From the NCBI RefSeq assembly GCF_043641665.1, contig NC_092191.1, positions 16,337,501 to 16,401,500 on the forward strand: a DNA stretch of 64,000 bases, in the 5' to 3' direction. This DNA is from Enoplosus armatus. Its lineage: Eukaryota > Chordata > Actinopteri > Centrarchiformes > Enoplosidae. Shown one piece after another: positions 12,461 through 25,160 of this stretch (within the stretch, counting starts at the first letter, position 1; each line of letters starts with the position of its first letter). The translations under genes and the position numbers were made by a program. A model generated the notes under the pieces. That model was not told the DNA's origin. It was given only the letters and a program-made list of their open reading frames with translations, and ran no database searches.

Positions 12461-15387
12461 TCTGACATACATTGCAAAGACATTAGACTAAGGGCCCAAG
12501 ACCTCTTTGTCTCTAGAGATTTATAACTGTGCACACAACACTCTGCTGACCAGAAGGTGAGAAAGGGGGAAAAGGACTGCACATAAAGCATGATACATCA
12601 AAACTCAAACTCATCAGCTGCTGCACTGAAATTCCCATTTTAGTTTTAGGATAGCTTGTTTAACAACACTGAATTTTAAATAATTCCTTTTAGATGCATT
12701 CTATATATATACATATAGATTTCATCGAGGCTAAAACCCGCAAGACTTCGTTTGGCAACTACAGGTCTGAGATTCAGGAAGAAATTAAAATGGTGGCTTT
12801 GTAAAGCTGATTTCTTCCATTTGCTGGTCACCTCTCTCAACTTTGTACCTCTCTTTCTCTTCCTGCTCTGTCTGACAGTCCTGTCGAAATTATTGTCCTG
12901 TCAATAACTGAGCAGTCCGAATTTGTTACATGACATCTCTGCTGCAGCAAACTTTTCACCAACCGGTACAAAGTTTCGATTTTAAAAATCACAGTCCTTT
13001 CCATTTTTTCACCCAGATTCATGTTATTCAAGTGCTTTCCAACATTTTAATAGCCTTGCGGCCCACCTATTAATCGTCCTTCTATTAGATATTCCAAGGA
13101 TCACATTCAAACTAGTTAAATAGAAACCTCAGTGAGAGGTGCACTTATTTAATGGAAGTATGTTTGATGATGGCAACTCCTCAGCTTTGTGTGTGCCTCT
13201 GTATATATTAGTGAAGTTTCAAAATAATGTAGCAGATAATATCTGTCCAATACATAAGGAGATGCTGGTTTACTGTATATTTTGTTATTTGTAATCTTGC
13301 AATCCCCAGGCACATTTACTATTCAGAATATTGTGCTAACTCCTTCTAACAATCAAATTAGGGACAGCTATTTGACAATGATTTACAGCACCAATACACG
13401 AGGGTGTGTTCTTTTTCTACAACTCTTTTGTACCTTTTGGTACAATGGTGATGCTTTGTGAGAGACTGCACATTTCACACAACAGCCTATTGCGTTATCA
13501 AACCATCCAGACCAAAGACTACTGTAAATGATATAACTGGTTAAAAGGATAGTTTAAAAGTCTGACTTTATTTACTATAAGAAGGTATAAGTTACTGACC
13601 ATTAATCATTATTAACAGAACACAGATGGGCAGTCCTGTGTTAAGTAATCTTCAAATGAGCAACAGCACACAGGGACAAACAGATAAAAACATTTTGAGC
13701 TACAAAATGTTTTAACCATCCACAAGAGAATAGAACGTCTTTGTTGTGTTTCCAGTGCTTTAGTTTCCTGTCAGGGCTCACTGTCAAGCATACAAGGGAG
13801 GGGTTGCAGTATGTGGTAATAAACAAGCATGCTCAAAAATAACAATGTTTCAAGATACAGTGAAGTTTGAGAGGGGAATAAAGAATCAGGGGTTAAAACT
13901 TTGTGTTTGTTGCCTCTGGCTTGGCTGGGTGCTCCGTTGAACACAGTTGGCAGTATTTGTGGGTGGGAAGCCAACAAGGGATCATGTCCTTGGCACTGCA
14001 CTGCATCTCTCACTGGTTGGTCAGGGCTCCTGTGCAGAGTGCAGTGGGATCTTGAGAGGATAGCGTGAACCTCTGAACGCAATACGCCCTCCTGGTGAAG
14101 CTAAAGCAGCTGGCGGCTCCATGTGTACCAGAGGAAGCATGTGGTGGTCTCCATACTGCACAGGTCAACAGTGGGAGTTAGTAGACACACCTCTTTGTGT
14201 ATGTGTGCGTGTTGCAAGTTTTGTGGCTGTTTTTTGTTACTTGTCCCTGTGTGCTGCTGTTTATTCCTGCCTGAAAAGCCCCTAGCTGCCTGCAAGATTA
14301 CCTGCACCACAGGACTGCCTGCATGAGCTCATCTTCAAGCACTAATATATCTAACAGGCAGCTACCCATCACCTTATATCGAAAATCCCTTTATGCCCTA
14401 AATAAAAATGAAGCAGAGCATGCAGGTGATGTGAAACATTGAGATGTTTCCCATTGTTTGATTCAAATAATATAAGAGTAGGCTAGACTGGTACTTGAGA
14501 TTGAAGAGCACTAAAATCTCATTTGAGGTGTCTGTCAATACAACTGAAGTGCCAGCTGCAGTGGTTCTGAGCTGTGGGTGAACCTTGGGTTAACTCATAT
14601 GTATAGCGGGGCTTTGTGTGTGTTGGGAGGATGTACTATGCAAAACAAAAATCCATTATTCAAAAATGAAAAGTGTTTTATAACTCTCACTTATCTTACA
14701 TAGTGTTGCGATTTTGAAAGCCACTCACTGACCACAGCCGAGCGCAGAGAAAAAAAAACAGATCACCGGGTCAGCATTCCAATCACAGCGCGGAGAATCA
14801 ACAATGCAAAAAACAGGCCAAGAAGGTTCATTATTTTGGGCTACTGAGAGTATTTCAAGAGGTCTTTTTTCAGATAATTCTTTAACATTTTTCACAGCTA
14901 ACCTTCTCTAAGTCCTTTTCTCTAATGCTTTCTCACAATCATCTTTCATTCTATTTCTCTTTGCTCTTCCTGAAAGACAGATCTATGGAGCGAGAGAGTT
15001 CTTGTCTGAAGCTGTCTTATCGCCTGTCTCGACCCTGCAGAGAGAAATTCCTTGCCATTTGTTGAATACAAGTGAGATGGTGTGCGTTACTGGCTCATCT
15101 GTGGCTGCACTTCTTCACCTGGCACTCGTGATTAGACTTCATATCCCGGCCTGCAACAGATAAACTCTATCTCCATCAGCCAGGCCCCTCAACATCAATC
15201 TGCCTTGCTGATGGCTTGTGTTGTGGCGGCAGTCTCATAAAACATTCCTACCACTCTGCTTATGCATAATAATAAAAACATCAACGTTCTATGCAGCATG
15301 CCATTTTAGATTTAAAAAAACATTTTATTGTAATATGATGTGTGTATGTTTGTGAGCACCCTGCTGTGTTATCTGAAAGCTAACACT
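12461..15387. other. Non-coding interval
   Basis: No exon is supported. The stretch at 15066-15240, just before the MITE, has balanced composition and no simple repeat and might be a conserved non-coding element. Open frames near 13771-14082 (minus) and 14101-14326 (both strands) are Cys/His/Ser-rich shadows without family resemblance. Confidence 0.6.
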
Positions 15388-15640
15388 TTCAGACCAAATC
15401 AGGCGTTCCAGCAAAAACACCACTCCTCCCATTCATTTGAATGTGGGTAGTGAGTTTAGGCTGCAGCGGAAGGGACCGCAAGGGGTGCCGAAAAAATAAC
15501 ACAGTGATGCTACAGCAAAAAGTTGAAACGGATTCAACTTTTAGATAAGCGCAACCTGACGACGGAGCTCCGGAGCTCCAGAGCTCTCACACCGCCGCAC
15601 AACCCTGCGCTACTTGCCACAACGCCTGATTTGGTCTGAA
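15388..15640. mobile_element. MITE-like DNA transposon, 253 bp, perfect 20-bp TIRs
   Basis: The left end, ttcagaccaaatcaggcgtt (15388-15407), is the exact reverse complement of the right end at 15621-15640. The element has no coding capacity. Its interior is more GC- and CpG-rich than its surroundings and contains a short internal palindrome (aagttgaa/ttcaactt near 15520) and a run of gagctc-type palindromes at about 15563-15583. If the true ends are the CAG...CTG inside these repeats, they would fit hAT-type termini, but no 8-bp target-site duplication could be seen at either boundary. The perfect termini suggest a fairly young or well-preserved copy. The superfamily is an inference. Confidence 0.78.
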
Positions 15641-16443
15641 TGCAGCCTGAAGGGTTCAGTGCCTGCCTCCAGCTGTAAGCTAGACATGAGATGCTGGACT
15701 CTCTGCATGGAGTGGTTGGATGGAGGTGCGGTGGAGAAGGAAGTGGGAGGAAGGAATAGAGCAGGACAGAGCAGGTCTGTTTATTTATTGTTCTCCTCTG
15801 CTTTAACGGCTTGTGACCGGCTAGCTTTATTAAACTGGGCTTTGAGCACACACATAGCAGCACTAAAACTTCCCGATGGCTGAAAGGGGATCAATTCGAG
15901 CTGCTGCCTGCAGGAATTACTGCAAAGTAATGGTACTATCACACAGGTAGGCCTCGCCTGCGTTAGGGGTTAAATGGACCATTTAAATTCTTTAATCAAC
16001 TTCAGTATTAGCTGCATGAGGGGAGTGCTGCTTCTAACAGATATATGCAGGTGCAGACATTTCCATGAATATCAAATAAGGAGTTAACACAAAGCCCTCA
16101 CCAAAGTGGTTACTATGAAAAAGACAAAACAGGCATGGTCAGAATTTAACTAACTGATGTTATTTATCTGTTACTATTGCACCACAATAGTAAAACCTAG
16201 AACATGAACATTTTTATCTTTAATTAATCCTTCTCCAAACATGTAATAGTTTGCAATTAAATGATGCATTTTATAAAAGTTATATTTATTACCCAAATTA
16301 ACAGATATTTAGAAAGAAAATAGTCCCTCTGGACTGTTTTCGGAAACATAACTGACTCACTTTTGCAGTGACACTATCTGGTCCATCTCTTTCTGATTCT
16401 ATATTAATTTGCTTTGACAATGGTATAAGAAAATCCATGTACA

Positions 16444-16447
<4 letters not shown>
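15641..16447. other. Non-coding interval
   Basis: The plus open frame from 15614 to 15883 starts inside the MITE and runs out of it, so it is not a gene. The rest is AT-rich and featureless up to the AT microsatellite. Confidence 0.6.

Positions 16448-16478
<31 letters not shown>
16448..16478. repeat. (AT)n microsatellite
   Basis: A pure alternating AT tract of 31 bases. It is self-complementary and likely length-polymorphic. The apparent Ile-Tyr repeat in the minus frame through it is an artefact of the repeat. Confidence 0.95.
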
Positions 16479-16481
<3 letters not shown>

Positions 16482-19400
16482 CACTCACACTGCACATGAG
16501 GATACAATCTATACAAAAGACCTACCATAAATACTACATTTGTGAAGCTTATAATATCATGGGGCTGTATGGAATTGCATTTTATTGTAAAGTTTTTTTC
16601 AAGGTATTTCTAATTTTGTCTCCCCTCATTTGCATATGCAGAGGCAGACAATATTAGAAATGTACAATATATATGTACAATGTAATGCAATGCAATACAG
16701 AACCAACACAAGCCTCAAAAATTACCACAGATATGAATCAACATCTTTACGACAGTTTAGAAACAACTGGACAAACTAAATTAGATCAGATTTACAAATA
16801 GGTATTTATTGCAGGGCTTCTCTATTGGGCTGCATGAGATTGTACACATTTTTCTGTTACCTGTTATTCTCTGTAATGACTTTATTTTAGTCTTCTTATC
16901 AGCAACTACTTTTGCAAATGACTGATAACTGCTAAATGATTATTTCCATCAAGATACAATAAGGGTATCGACAACAAAGCTACATTCCAACACCACAGCA
17001 CTTTCCATATCAGGGATCTTTTACATGGAAATGTGAACAGTTAAGAGTTTATGGCCAAATAAACAGGTTTCTCCAACAATAATCTATTCATGGTATACCC
17101 AAGTTACTCCCTAATACCTAACCTGGAAAAAGGTCTGTCATTTACGTCGACATTTTTTAAATCCAATTACCGTTGAAATCAGATTGTAACAGTGTATGTA
17201 AATGCTCTGACTGTGTGTTGTGTACGCTCTGAAACCCCTCCCCCATTAGCTTGTTGACATCATTGTCCACTCGGACCCCTGCCACCTCTGTAAATTGTGT
17301 TTCACAGCTTGAAGGTTACAGAGAGAGGCCTGTGTTTGCTGAGGAGGCCAGATTAGTGCTCATCAGTCGTGGTGTTTGAGATCCCCACACTGACCCTAGG
17401 GGCAAAAAGCCAAGCCGCTTTCACACTGCGGTACACAGGGACCCGAATGAGCCTACAGCGGCCTATTGTCACCACTCACCCAAAAGAAAAGACAGCAAAT
17501 TGCCATGTCAGGAACTTTGGCCCCAATGCCAATATAATACACAGCCTTTGTCCCTCATCTAGCCTGTTAATATGAAAGGAGTCGCAAAGGGTATATAGTG
17601 CAGCTCAATTCTCGCTACAAAATAACATTGTGATTTGATGTAGGAGTTTATGTGGGTGTTTGCTTCGGAACATTTTATTTGCAGCAGTTTGAACAGCAAT
17701 AAAGATTTACATTTGATGCAAATTAATGCATATTCCAACTGAAGCGGGTTAAATGAAGGCACATATGTATATGTATTTAGATAAACAAGAATATAACATG
17801 AACCATGGTTACAAACAGCCCATGCAAAATATTTTAAAACCTGAATAGATGTCTGAAAAAGAGAGCCAACAATTCTGCTTTGCCATGACACTCAGGAGCA
17901 GATGAAAACAAATCTTTGAATATATATGCTGAGATAAACAGCTTTGTTGAAGAAACCTATTGGAAATACCAAGTTTGATTCTATAAGCAGTGAAATCCCT
18001 TTCAACCAAAAACCCACTGGCTCAGTTTGCAGATAGTACAAAAATGATTACGTCTGTATCAAAAAAATTTTCATTAACTCCTATAATTGTCCGTCTAGTT
18101 CTCTCAAGCTTTCCACTTCTGTGCCTACAGACCCAAACCATAATTGACTTGAGGAGATTTGATCATTTGTTTCTTACCTTACTGAGGTAGCTGGTGGAGG
18201 TCAGCGATTTAAATGCCTACCAGATGACATATATCATTAGGGTGGATTTCCTATTGTGCTCAGAAGCCAATCATGCAAAGGTAATTAGGCATTTCTTTCT
18301 CCATGACACTGACTGACAATAAGATTAACAAGCTTTTGGAGCACAGCTGACTTGAGGTGAGAAATCTGCCATTATTGCCCAGATGATGAACTAGGTTCTG
18401 GTTCGACTGCCTTGAAACTGTGGCGCTCCTCCTGCAAGCAGACCACACTACCCTTCACACTACTTACATTAAGTGCACACGTTAAACACAATTCCAGGCG
18501 TACTGAAGAAGAAAATTGTGAAGAAGTCATACTAAAGTACTAAGAGCACCTCCGGTAATCAATAAAAATTCACAGGCTAATCCTGTCTAACACCTACGCC
18601 TCTGTGTGCTCTGAGAGTAAAATAAACCCTGCAAAGGGGAGAGAGTGTTGAGTTAGAATTAATGCAATGTTAGTATGCACATTGTTTTTCCATCAGGTCT
18701 ATTGGCATACTCACAAAAACCCTCTGCATGTTTCTAATCAGCATGGTAGCCATCCTAAATGGCAGCAATAAAAGCGCACAGATCTTGCAGGAATGTAAAA
18801 AGCTCCAGTAAAATAAAACGCATGATTTAATGACCATCTGTTGGGTGCCGGTGCAGACCTTGCTGCGACATGCTTTGTGAATGATCAAAGGCAGCGTCCG
18901 CATCGAGAGCGATTCACCTCAGGAGGCACGCCAGGGAATTAACAAGCCACCCAGCACAGATCCATTTTCCATGCAGTTTGGCCCTTTTGATTCCTCAACA
19001 GGTCTGCCTCAGTCTCACATGGAGGAAGAGAGGGAGTAAAACAATGTAATATACACAACAGTCCAGACCTACAAAATGTGAAGCTGCTAGCTAAACAGCA
19101 ACACACTTAAAAGTTTGAAAATCCATTTGTAGAATAGCCCAGTGGAACAGTTCAAGAGAGTTGTGTATTATTAGGATTTTTTCTTTTCCTTTCAGACTAG
19201 CCCTGCCATCGGCTGCTTATGTTTATGGCCTTCACGAGTTGCTCCAAGAGTCCATTTAGGTGTTGGGGAACGGATGCCAAATGACCAATCAGCACTTAAA
19301 AGAAGCATACACACACGGAGAGGCATGCTGATGTCCTCAGACAGACATTCCAAAACACTCGGCTCTTATCTCATCAACGCTCAGTAAATAAAACATTTAA

Positions 19401-19740
19401 CAGCTGCGCCAGACTCAGGATTGCAGAGACAGTGTCGGCATCCTGCCTGGTCCAGGAATAACACGTAGGGTACATAGAAACAGAGACACCCAAAGACAAG
19501 TCAGACGCAAACTTATATTAATACTCATGAGTTAATATGAAGTTGTAAATAGACCAAAAAAGACTGATTCTCAAGGGGACAACAAAACAGAACTACCAAT
19601 CCACAAAATGCGCTTCAAAAATGTACCATAAGGCATGACAAATCTCAGGTGGGCTCCAGACAAATAGCATACCCACACAAGCACTTTCAAACACTGGAGC
19701 GATTAACATACACACCCTTGGGCTGACATCGTCATTAATG
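16479..19740. other. Non-coding interval with octamer/POU-type sites
   Basis: No exon is recognised. An octamer ATTTGCAT lies at 16628-16635. At 17716-17734 the sequence ATGCAAATTAATGCATATT combines an octamer with a homeodomain-type AATTAATG core; the surrounding 17590-17760 is a candidate enhancer or conserved element. The 110-codon minus frame at 17559-17891 is Cys/Ile/Tyr-rich and shows no splice context. Confidence 0.55.
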
Positions 19741-19834
19741 TTTTGTTTAGCTCTCTTTACCTTCTGTCTTTCTGTCTTGTCTTTTATCTCTCCTTAATTA
19801 TTCTTCCTTTCTCACTGCCTGCCTGTCTGTCAGT
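19741..19834. repeat. Pyrimidine-rich tract
   Basis: About 90 bases strongly biased to T and C on the plus strand, with ctgtctttctgtct and gcctgcctgtctgtc repeats, ending in CAG. It could serve as a splice acceptor tract, but no donor or coding segment follows that would support an exon. Confidence 0.6.
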
Positions 19835-21477
19835 AAGACCGTGTGCAGTATTTAACATGCTGAGGGGACACATGTCCACCCCAAATGCCACAGAACAAAT
19901 TCGCTACTTTGTTTGCGTTCACAGCTCATTTGGCCCAATCCATGTTTTGGCATTCTGTTATTGTCACGCTTGGTGAGGTTTTCTCCGCTGCCCACCGAGG
20001 GGGAGGAACACGTTCCAGGGGCTGTCAGCTGAGGCTCACATTCACACTCGATCCTGCAGTATTTCCTTCAGGCTTACTTTTTTATGTAGTGCAAAGAACA
20101 CTGTGTCTGAAGACAGCTACTGTGGAGTACCATGTGCGCCTAATCTTTGGGGCATTGTGGGCAAATTTTGAAGAAGTTAATGAAAAATTTCAAACAATTG
20201 ACAAGGGAGGAAGTAAACTTGGAAGGTGAAGGTAAAGTTGTTGGAGAAATGGCATCAAGGTCAACTGCTTCCTCTGCTTTACCCCTAACCCACCCACATC
20301 TTGACCTTTTAAGGGGGGTCAAACACACACACTTTAGATACAATCAGAGATCAGCACTACAGCTGTGTGTGCCTTGTTGTACCTCCACCACCAACATAGT
20401 CACACTCCCACATGTATACAGGCTCTCTATATTATTTGAACCACTAACCCCCCCAATTCTCTGGTGATTGAAGAGCCTTGGGAAAGTGTCAGTGTGGTGT
20501 TGATCACTCCAACGGTCGTGGAGGTTGAGGGGAAGGGACAGGGTCTTGTTTGCAATTTCACACATGGAGCTGGTTGGTGGTGGGAATGTCCCAGCTGGTC
20601 TCAAAGGTCTAATCTCCCCTAGCTAGCAGCAGTCCATCCACCCACTGACTGTAAACACAATGGCTCCCTATGGTACTGAGCTGATTGCCGTTTCATCAGG
20701 GCCAGGACTAGAGTCAGTCGAGAAGAGGGCCGTCTCACACTGTTTGATGAACTTGTTTATTTTTCCTGCACATGGGAGGCCCAGAACAAACTGATTGGCA
20801 AGCAGTGTGTTTATCAGAAGCTTAGAAATCATTCCCGATGATACTGGACAGTCAGTGCTACGCCAAAACCACAGCAGAAAGCTTAATTAGAGCTTTCTGA
20901 AAAAAATGTCTTGCTACCACCCCCTATAATGCCCATTATTACTGCTAAGTATGCTCCTCCATCAATTATGGCATGTGCTAATGCGAGTCTCACAGTAGAG
21001 AGCCAACATGTTTCAGTGGGCTCAAATAGCTTTGCTGCACTCTCCCACTCAGAAATAAATCTTCTTCCCAGCAGACACTTCTACACATGCCCAACACAGA
21101 AAGGAATGCATATACCAATATTAATTGGTCTGTGTAAACCGAAAAACATTTCTATCTGAAACCTCTCAAATACACAGGATTCTACACACAGATGGCATGT
21201 TTAGTATAATTGTAATACTAAAATTGAGCTTATCTTACACCCTACTAAAAAAGCTCATTATTTAACTATTAAGCTGGTCACTCAACAAAACAGTCTGCGT
21301 ACTATATTCGTTAAAGTGTGTTGTTTGATGAAGAAAGGACCTGTTTTCCCATGACTCCTTTTCAGTTTTGCCTGCTACTTGCTGCTGTAGTGAAAATACA
21401 TGAATATGCAAAGGAAAATGAGAAGACATTACGCAAACTGTTTTCCTCTCACTACCACCCACTACGTCTGACATCTG
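19835..21477. other. Non-coding interval
   Basis: Nothing is supported. Overlapping frames of about 80 to 115 codons (19885-20229, 20147-20467) lie in different frames of the same strand and are not protein-like. Confidence 0.6.
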
Positions 21478-21601
21478 TTCTCCACCTCCACCACACTTTT
21501 TACTCTGCGTATCCCTCTGTCATTCTTCATACCACCTTCCCTCATTTTTCCTCACCTTTTTCCCTCTTCTCCAATACTCCTTCCTCTCTTTCCCCACCTT
21601 T
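21478..21601. repeat. Pyrimidine (CT)-rich low-complexity tract
   Basis: Roughly 120 bases composed mostly of C and T on the plus strand, with ccttcc, cctcac and tccctc words and few purines. It is a mirror-like polypurine/polypyrimidine segment of the sort that can form triplex DNA. No gene is implied. Confidence 0.65.
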
Positions 21602-22005
21602 ACATGAGAGTCTGTGACTATCCTCAGAGATCTGTCTGCACAAACATACTGTGGTGGCAGTGTGCGGGTGATAATGAAGTGTCTGGGAAAAGAGGATTAG
21701 GTGGAGTGGTGGGCAGCATCCCTGAGGTATAAACGCTCATCTCTCCCTAAGGAAGGACACATAGAGCGTCTTTCACCTCAGTCCAGCTGGCTGTCTCTGT
21801 GCCACTCTCAGCTAGCATACTGGGATGGCTGCTGTGGCCCTCAGGAGGCAACAGTGAGAGGGTTAACGCAACGACGGGCCCAGCTCCTAGGGGACTCTTG
21901 CCGTTTCATCCTCTGACACCCGCCTGTTTATTCTGCACAGCCAGGCTGAGAGGAGCATAACAGGCAATGGGAAAGTGAAGATCTGCACCAGGGGAACAGG
22001 CTGAC

Positions 22006-22061
22006 ACAGAGAGAAAGATAGATAGTGGGTGAGAGAGAGACAGAGGGAGAGAGGGAGAGAC
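22006..22061. repeat. GA-rich low-complexity tract
   Basis: A purine tract with (GA)5 at 22031-22040 flanked by gagg and agat units. It is an imperfect microsatellite. Confidence 0.8.
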
Positions 22062-22844
22062 AAACTCCTCCTCTTCCCTGTGGTCTGACAAAAAGATGAC
22101 AGCTTTCCTCTGGAGCTTGCTCTGCCCTCCCTGGGCTGAAACCTCACTTGTAGGCAAGCGGCCTGTCAGACACAGCTAACTAGGTTGCCCCATGAGAGAT
22201 GCAGAAAGCATGACAGTTTGTTACTAGTTGGCAAAAGGCCACCGTAGCAGGTCAGTCTCTTCGCAGAAAGTGTCAAAGAAGTGCCACTAATCACCACCAA
22301 CCAGCTCTTTAGAGATGCTCATGTGAATATTGTCCTTCCTCCACACCCACAGCTAGTTCAAAGACCCATTATTATCAGTGCACTGTCACATACTCAAACC
22401 TCAGATCTATATACTGCCCCAACGCTACTGTAAACACTGGGTACTTGAGAGCAATCAGCGCTCTGTGTGTTTGTTCCTTTATGCCTTTGTGATGCAAAGT
22501 GGTTACTGGAATTTTGGCATCTACTCTTTAGACAGCACCAAACCCCGAGAGCCCTGCAGTGCAAAGCAGGCGGTACGGTTAAGATCCACGAGCCAGCTAT
22601 AGTTAACATACCAGAATGGCATATGGTACATTTATGTCTCAAAATCATTTAGTAACTATTGTTATTAAACAAAACATGTCCTACCACACCTACTTGGTGT
22701 TAACAGTCACTGTAGCGTCCCTTCAGCCAGTTGTGTGCGGTCTCATATGTTCAAAATTGCAGCTGGACAACAAAAAACAACAATCCTGTGCCACAAACCA
22801 CAGTGGCCAACTCTTGCACACTTAATTTAATAAAATACCGCTAA
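22062..22844. other. Non-coding interval
   Basis: No exon or repeat is recognised. The overlapping frames at 22378-22652 on both strands are shadows of each other and do not resemble a protein. Confidence 0.6.
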
Positions 22845-22867
22845 TGTGTGTGTGTGTGTGTGTGTGT
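22845..22867. repeat. (TG)n microsatellite
   Basis: A pure TG tract of 23 bases (about 11.5 units). Confidence 0.95.
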
Positions 22868-23520
22868 ATTGCATACAGTACTGATATAAAAAAAACAAAC
22901 AGTAAAACCATTAGTTAGTCCAAACTAAATGGCTATTAGGACAAGGTTATTCTGCCTGGCTTGGTGGCTGTTTATTGATTTATTGGCTCTACTTCATGAC
23001 TATGTCCTGCTAACTTCTTCCATTGATCTCCACTGGCTCCTCAATTACCTTCACCACTGATAGATATAATGAGTAGATAACATGGAGGGAACCCCTTTGT
23101 TAAGTAATTAAATTGTATTAAACTTCAAAGCAAAGCAAAGAGAACCAGTAATGATACTAAACTTCTCAGTCTTGGTGTTCAGTTCAGTAAATCAGAAAAC
23201 CTGATTTTGATGAATGATGGCATGTGTATTTCTCAATTTCTATTTACCTTTTGTCCCACCTGTCTGTTATTGGCATGTCAACCATCTCTGTATCATTTGT
23301 GAGCATGTGGCTAAGCTCTCGGAGCCTCTTGTGATGTCCTTGTAGAAGCCTTGTCATGATTGGTGAGACTTCGGGATGGGGTAGTGCCCTGCTAAGAACT
23401 GTCCCCGTCTGTCAGATCTCATCAGTCCATCCAGCATCGCTGGGGGCAGCGGGACCAAAACTGACCACTGAGTCAACTGACAAGACAGTTCAGCATCCAG
23501 TTATCCCAGAATAAGAATCA
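22868..23520. other. Non-coding interval
   Basis: Featureless AT-rich sequence. A minus-strand AAAAG|GTAAAT donor-like word near 23250 has no good acceptor partner. Confidence 0.6.
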
Positions 23521-23680
23521 GACACACACACAAGCACACTCGCAAATTCAGACAGACACACAGACATGCCATCACGCAGGCAAGTGCGTTCACAGTCACG
23601 TTCACACTCCCACACACACTGGCATGCAAACACGCAGTCACATGGACACATAACACACACAGACACATGCATGCAAAAGA
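23521..23680. repeat. Degenerate CA-rich tract
   Basis: About 160 bases rich in cacac, cagaca and cacatg words with many interruptions, a decayed CA microsatellite or minisatellite. Its strand bias produces the His/Thr-rich plus frame (23566-23757) and the Cys/Val-rich minus frame (23490-23744), which should not be taken as genes. Confidence 0.8.
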
Positions 23681-24103
23681 AAATAGACAGACCGCGTGCA
23701 GGATCTACCCCCAAAACAGCTACAATAAAGCCTGCGCAGGACACAAATGTGCTCTGACATTGGGGTTGGTAATGCTTTGAGTTGTCAAAAATCTCAACAA
23801 CTGACCCAGAAATGCTGGTGCACAGAGGGGAGTTTGGGGTGGGGAGGGGGGTTGTGTGTGAGGCAGTGTGGAAGAGAACAAAATTGACACTTTCTTGCCC
23901 ACTTCTCGAGCCCTGTTACGTGGTGGTATTCTCACGTGATGTAAAATAAGGGGAGACAGAATTCCTCCAAAGTCCTCCATGTGAATTACTAAGTGGTTGA
24001 AATATACATAAGGGGTTACAATATGCTGTGGGATTGCAGAATATCACTCTTCCTGTCCCCTGATTGAAGTCAAAGGCCACCTTTATTTTGTCTCAAAGAG
24101 AAC

Positions 24104-24139
24104 GAGAGAGAGAGCACAAAAAAGGGAGAGAGAGAGAGG
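24104..24139. repeat. Interrupted GA microsatellite
   Basis: Two GA runs (24104-24114 and 24125-24139) separated by an A-rich interruption. Confidence 0.85.
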
Positions 24140-25123
24140 CTGCAGAGGTCAAACACACAGGAAAACAAGCAGCTGCAATATGTTTACAGCAGCAACCCTG
24201 AGGGAAGGAGAAGACCTGACTACAATACTCACATATATTTATTTTCCAACTAAATTATTTTGATGAAGTCAAGATGGCCTACTGTATGCTTGCCTCCTTG
24301 TTTCCTTGCAGGCGAAAACATGTGCAAAAGCAGAAAAATGCATGCAAAAGTGTATATACCAAAACTTTAAAAACTTTAAGAATTTTTTTATACAGTAGCG
24401 TTATGATAATTTGAAAGACTTTGTACTTTACCAGGACTGTAAGCCAAAGTGTAACAGCACTCATAGAGACTCCCTAGCCTCAACTGCCTCAAGGCTTGGC
24501 TACTGCCCCGAGGTTTTGAGCTGCATCTGGCAGAGCTGGCATTTCAAACTGATAAGGCTCCACACTTTCGCAGTCCTCTTGTTCAATATACGATGGGAGG
24601 GATTCTAAAGGAGTGAATTGCTCCACCTCAAATGACCCCTCAGTAGCAAAAGGCAGTGAGAGTCAGTCTGAAAATTATGCTGAAAACAGGTGAGTAGGGT
24701 ACTGCGAATCTCTGGTGCAATTCTGCATCACAGAGATACAACCCTATTTTCCCCTTAGTCTCTCAAATATTTCAATGCATTGCTTGCTGAAAACTGCATG
24801 TTTTAATACTCTTTAAGGCTTAAGAAAAAAAATGCATTCATCCTGTCAACAAATCCTTGAAGCCAACTTATGAAAAATCAGAGGCACTTGGAATATGCTT
24901 TATCACTAATTCAATCAAATGATAGTGTTGAAAAAACATCTGTTTTACAAATGCAGGAAAATCCAGCTGTCAAGTACAATCAACAACAAACTAAAATACA
25001 ATGTACATTGTACAGACACTTTCTGAAGTCTCTTCATACATACATGCTCTAGAGTGGCTTCCAGGAAACTGTCAATTTGATAGCAAAGTGCAACTGTGAG
25101 TGTGAGAGGAGAAACATGTGAGC
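24140..25123. other. Non-coding interval
   Basis: A plus-strand acceptor (cccctcag) and CAG|GTGAGT donor frame 46 nt at 24644-24689. The donor is strong but the length is not a multiple of three and the peptide is not recognised, so it is treated as a pseudoexon. Confidence 0.55.
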
Positions 25124-25160
25124 CAGTGTGTCTCTGTGTGTCTCAGCGTGTCTCTGTGTG
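25124..25160. repeat. Short tandem repeat of gtgtctctgtgt-like units
   Basis: About three imperfect copies of a gtgtctctgtgt unit, the middle one altered, make a small minisatellite-like patch. Confidence 0.7.

Noticed and set aside
23490..23757. His/Thr-rich plus and Cys/Val-rich minus frames
   Set aside because: Both are translations of a degenerate CA tract.
24644..24689. 46-nt plus-strand exon-like segment with GTGAGT donor
   Set aside because: Not a multiple of three, modest acceptor, unrecognised peptide. Such pairs are expected by chance in 64 kb.
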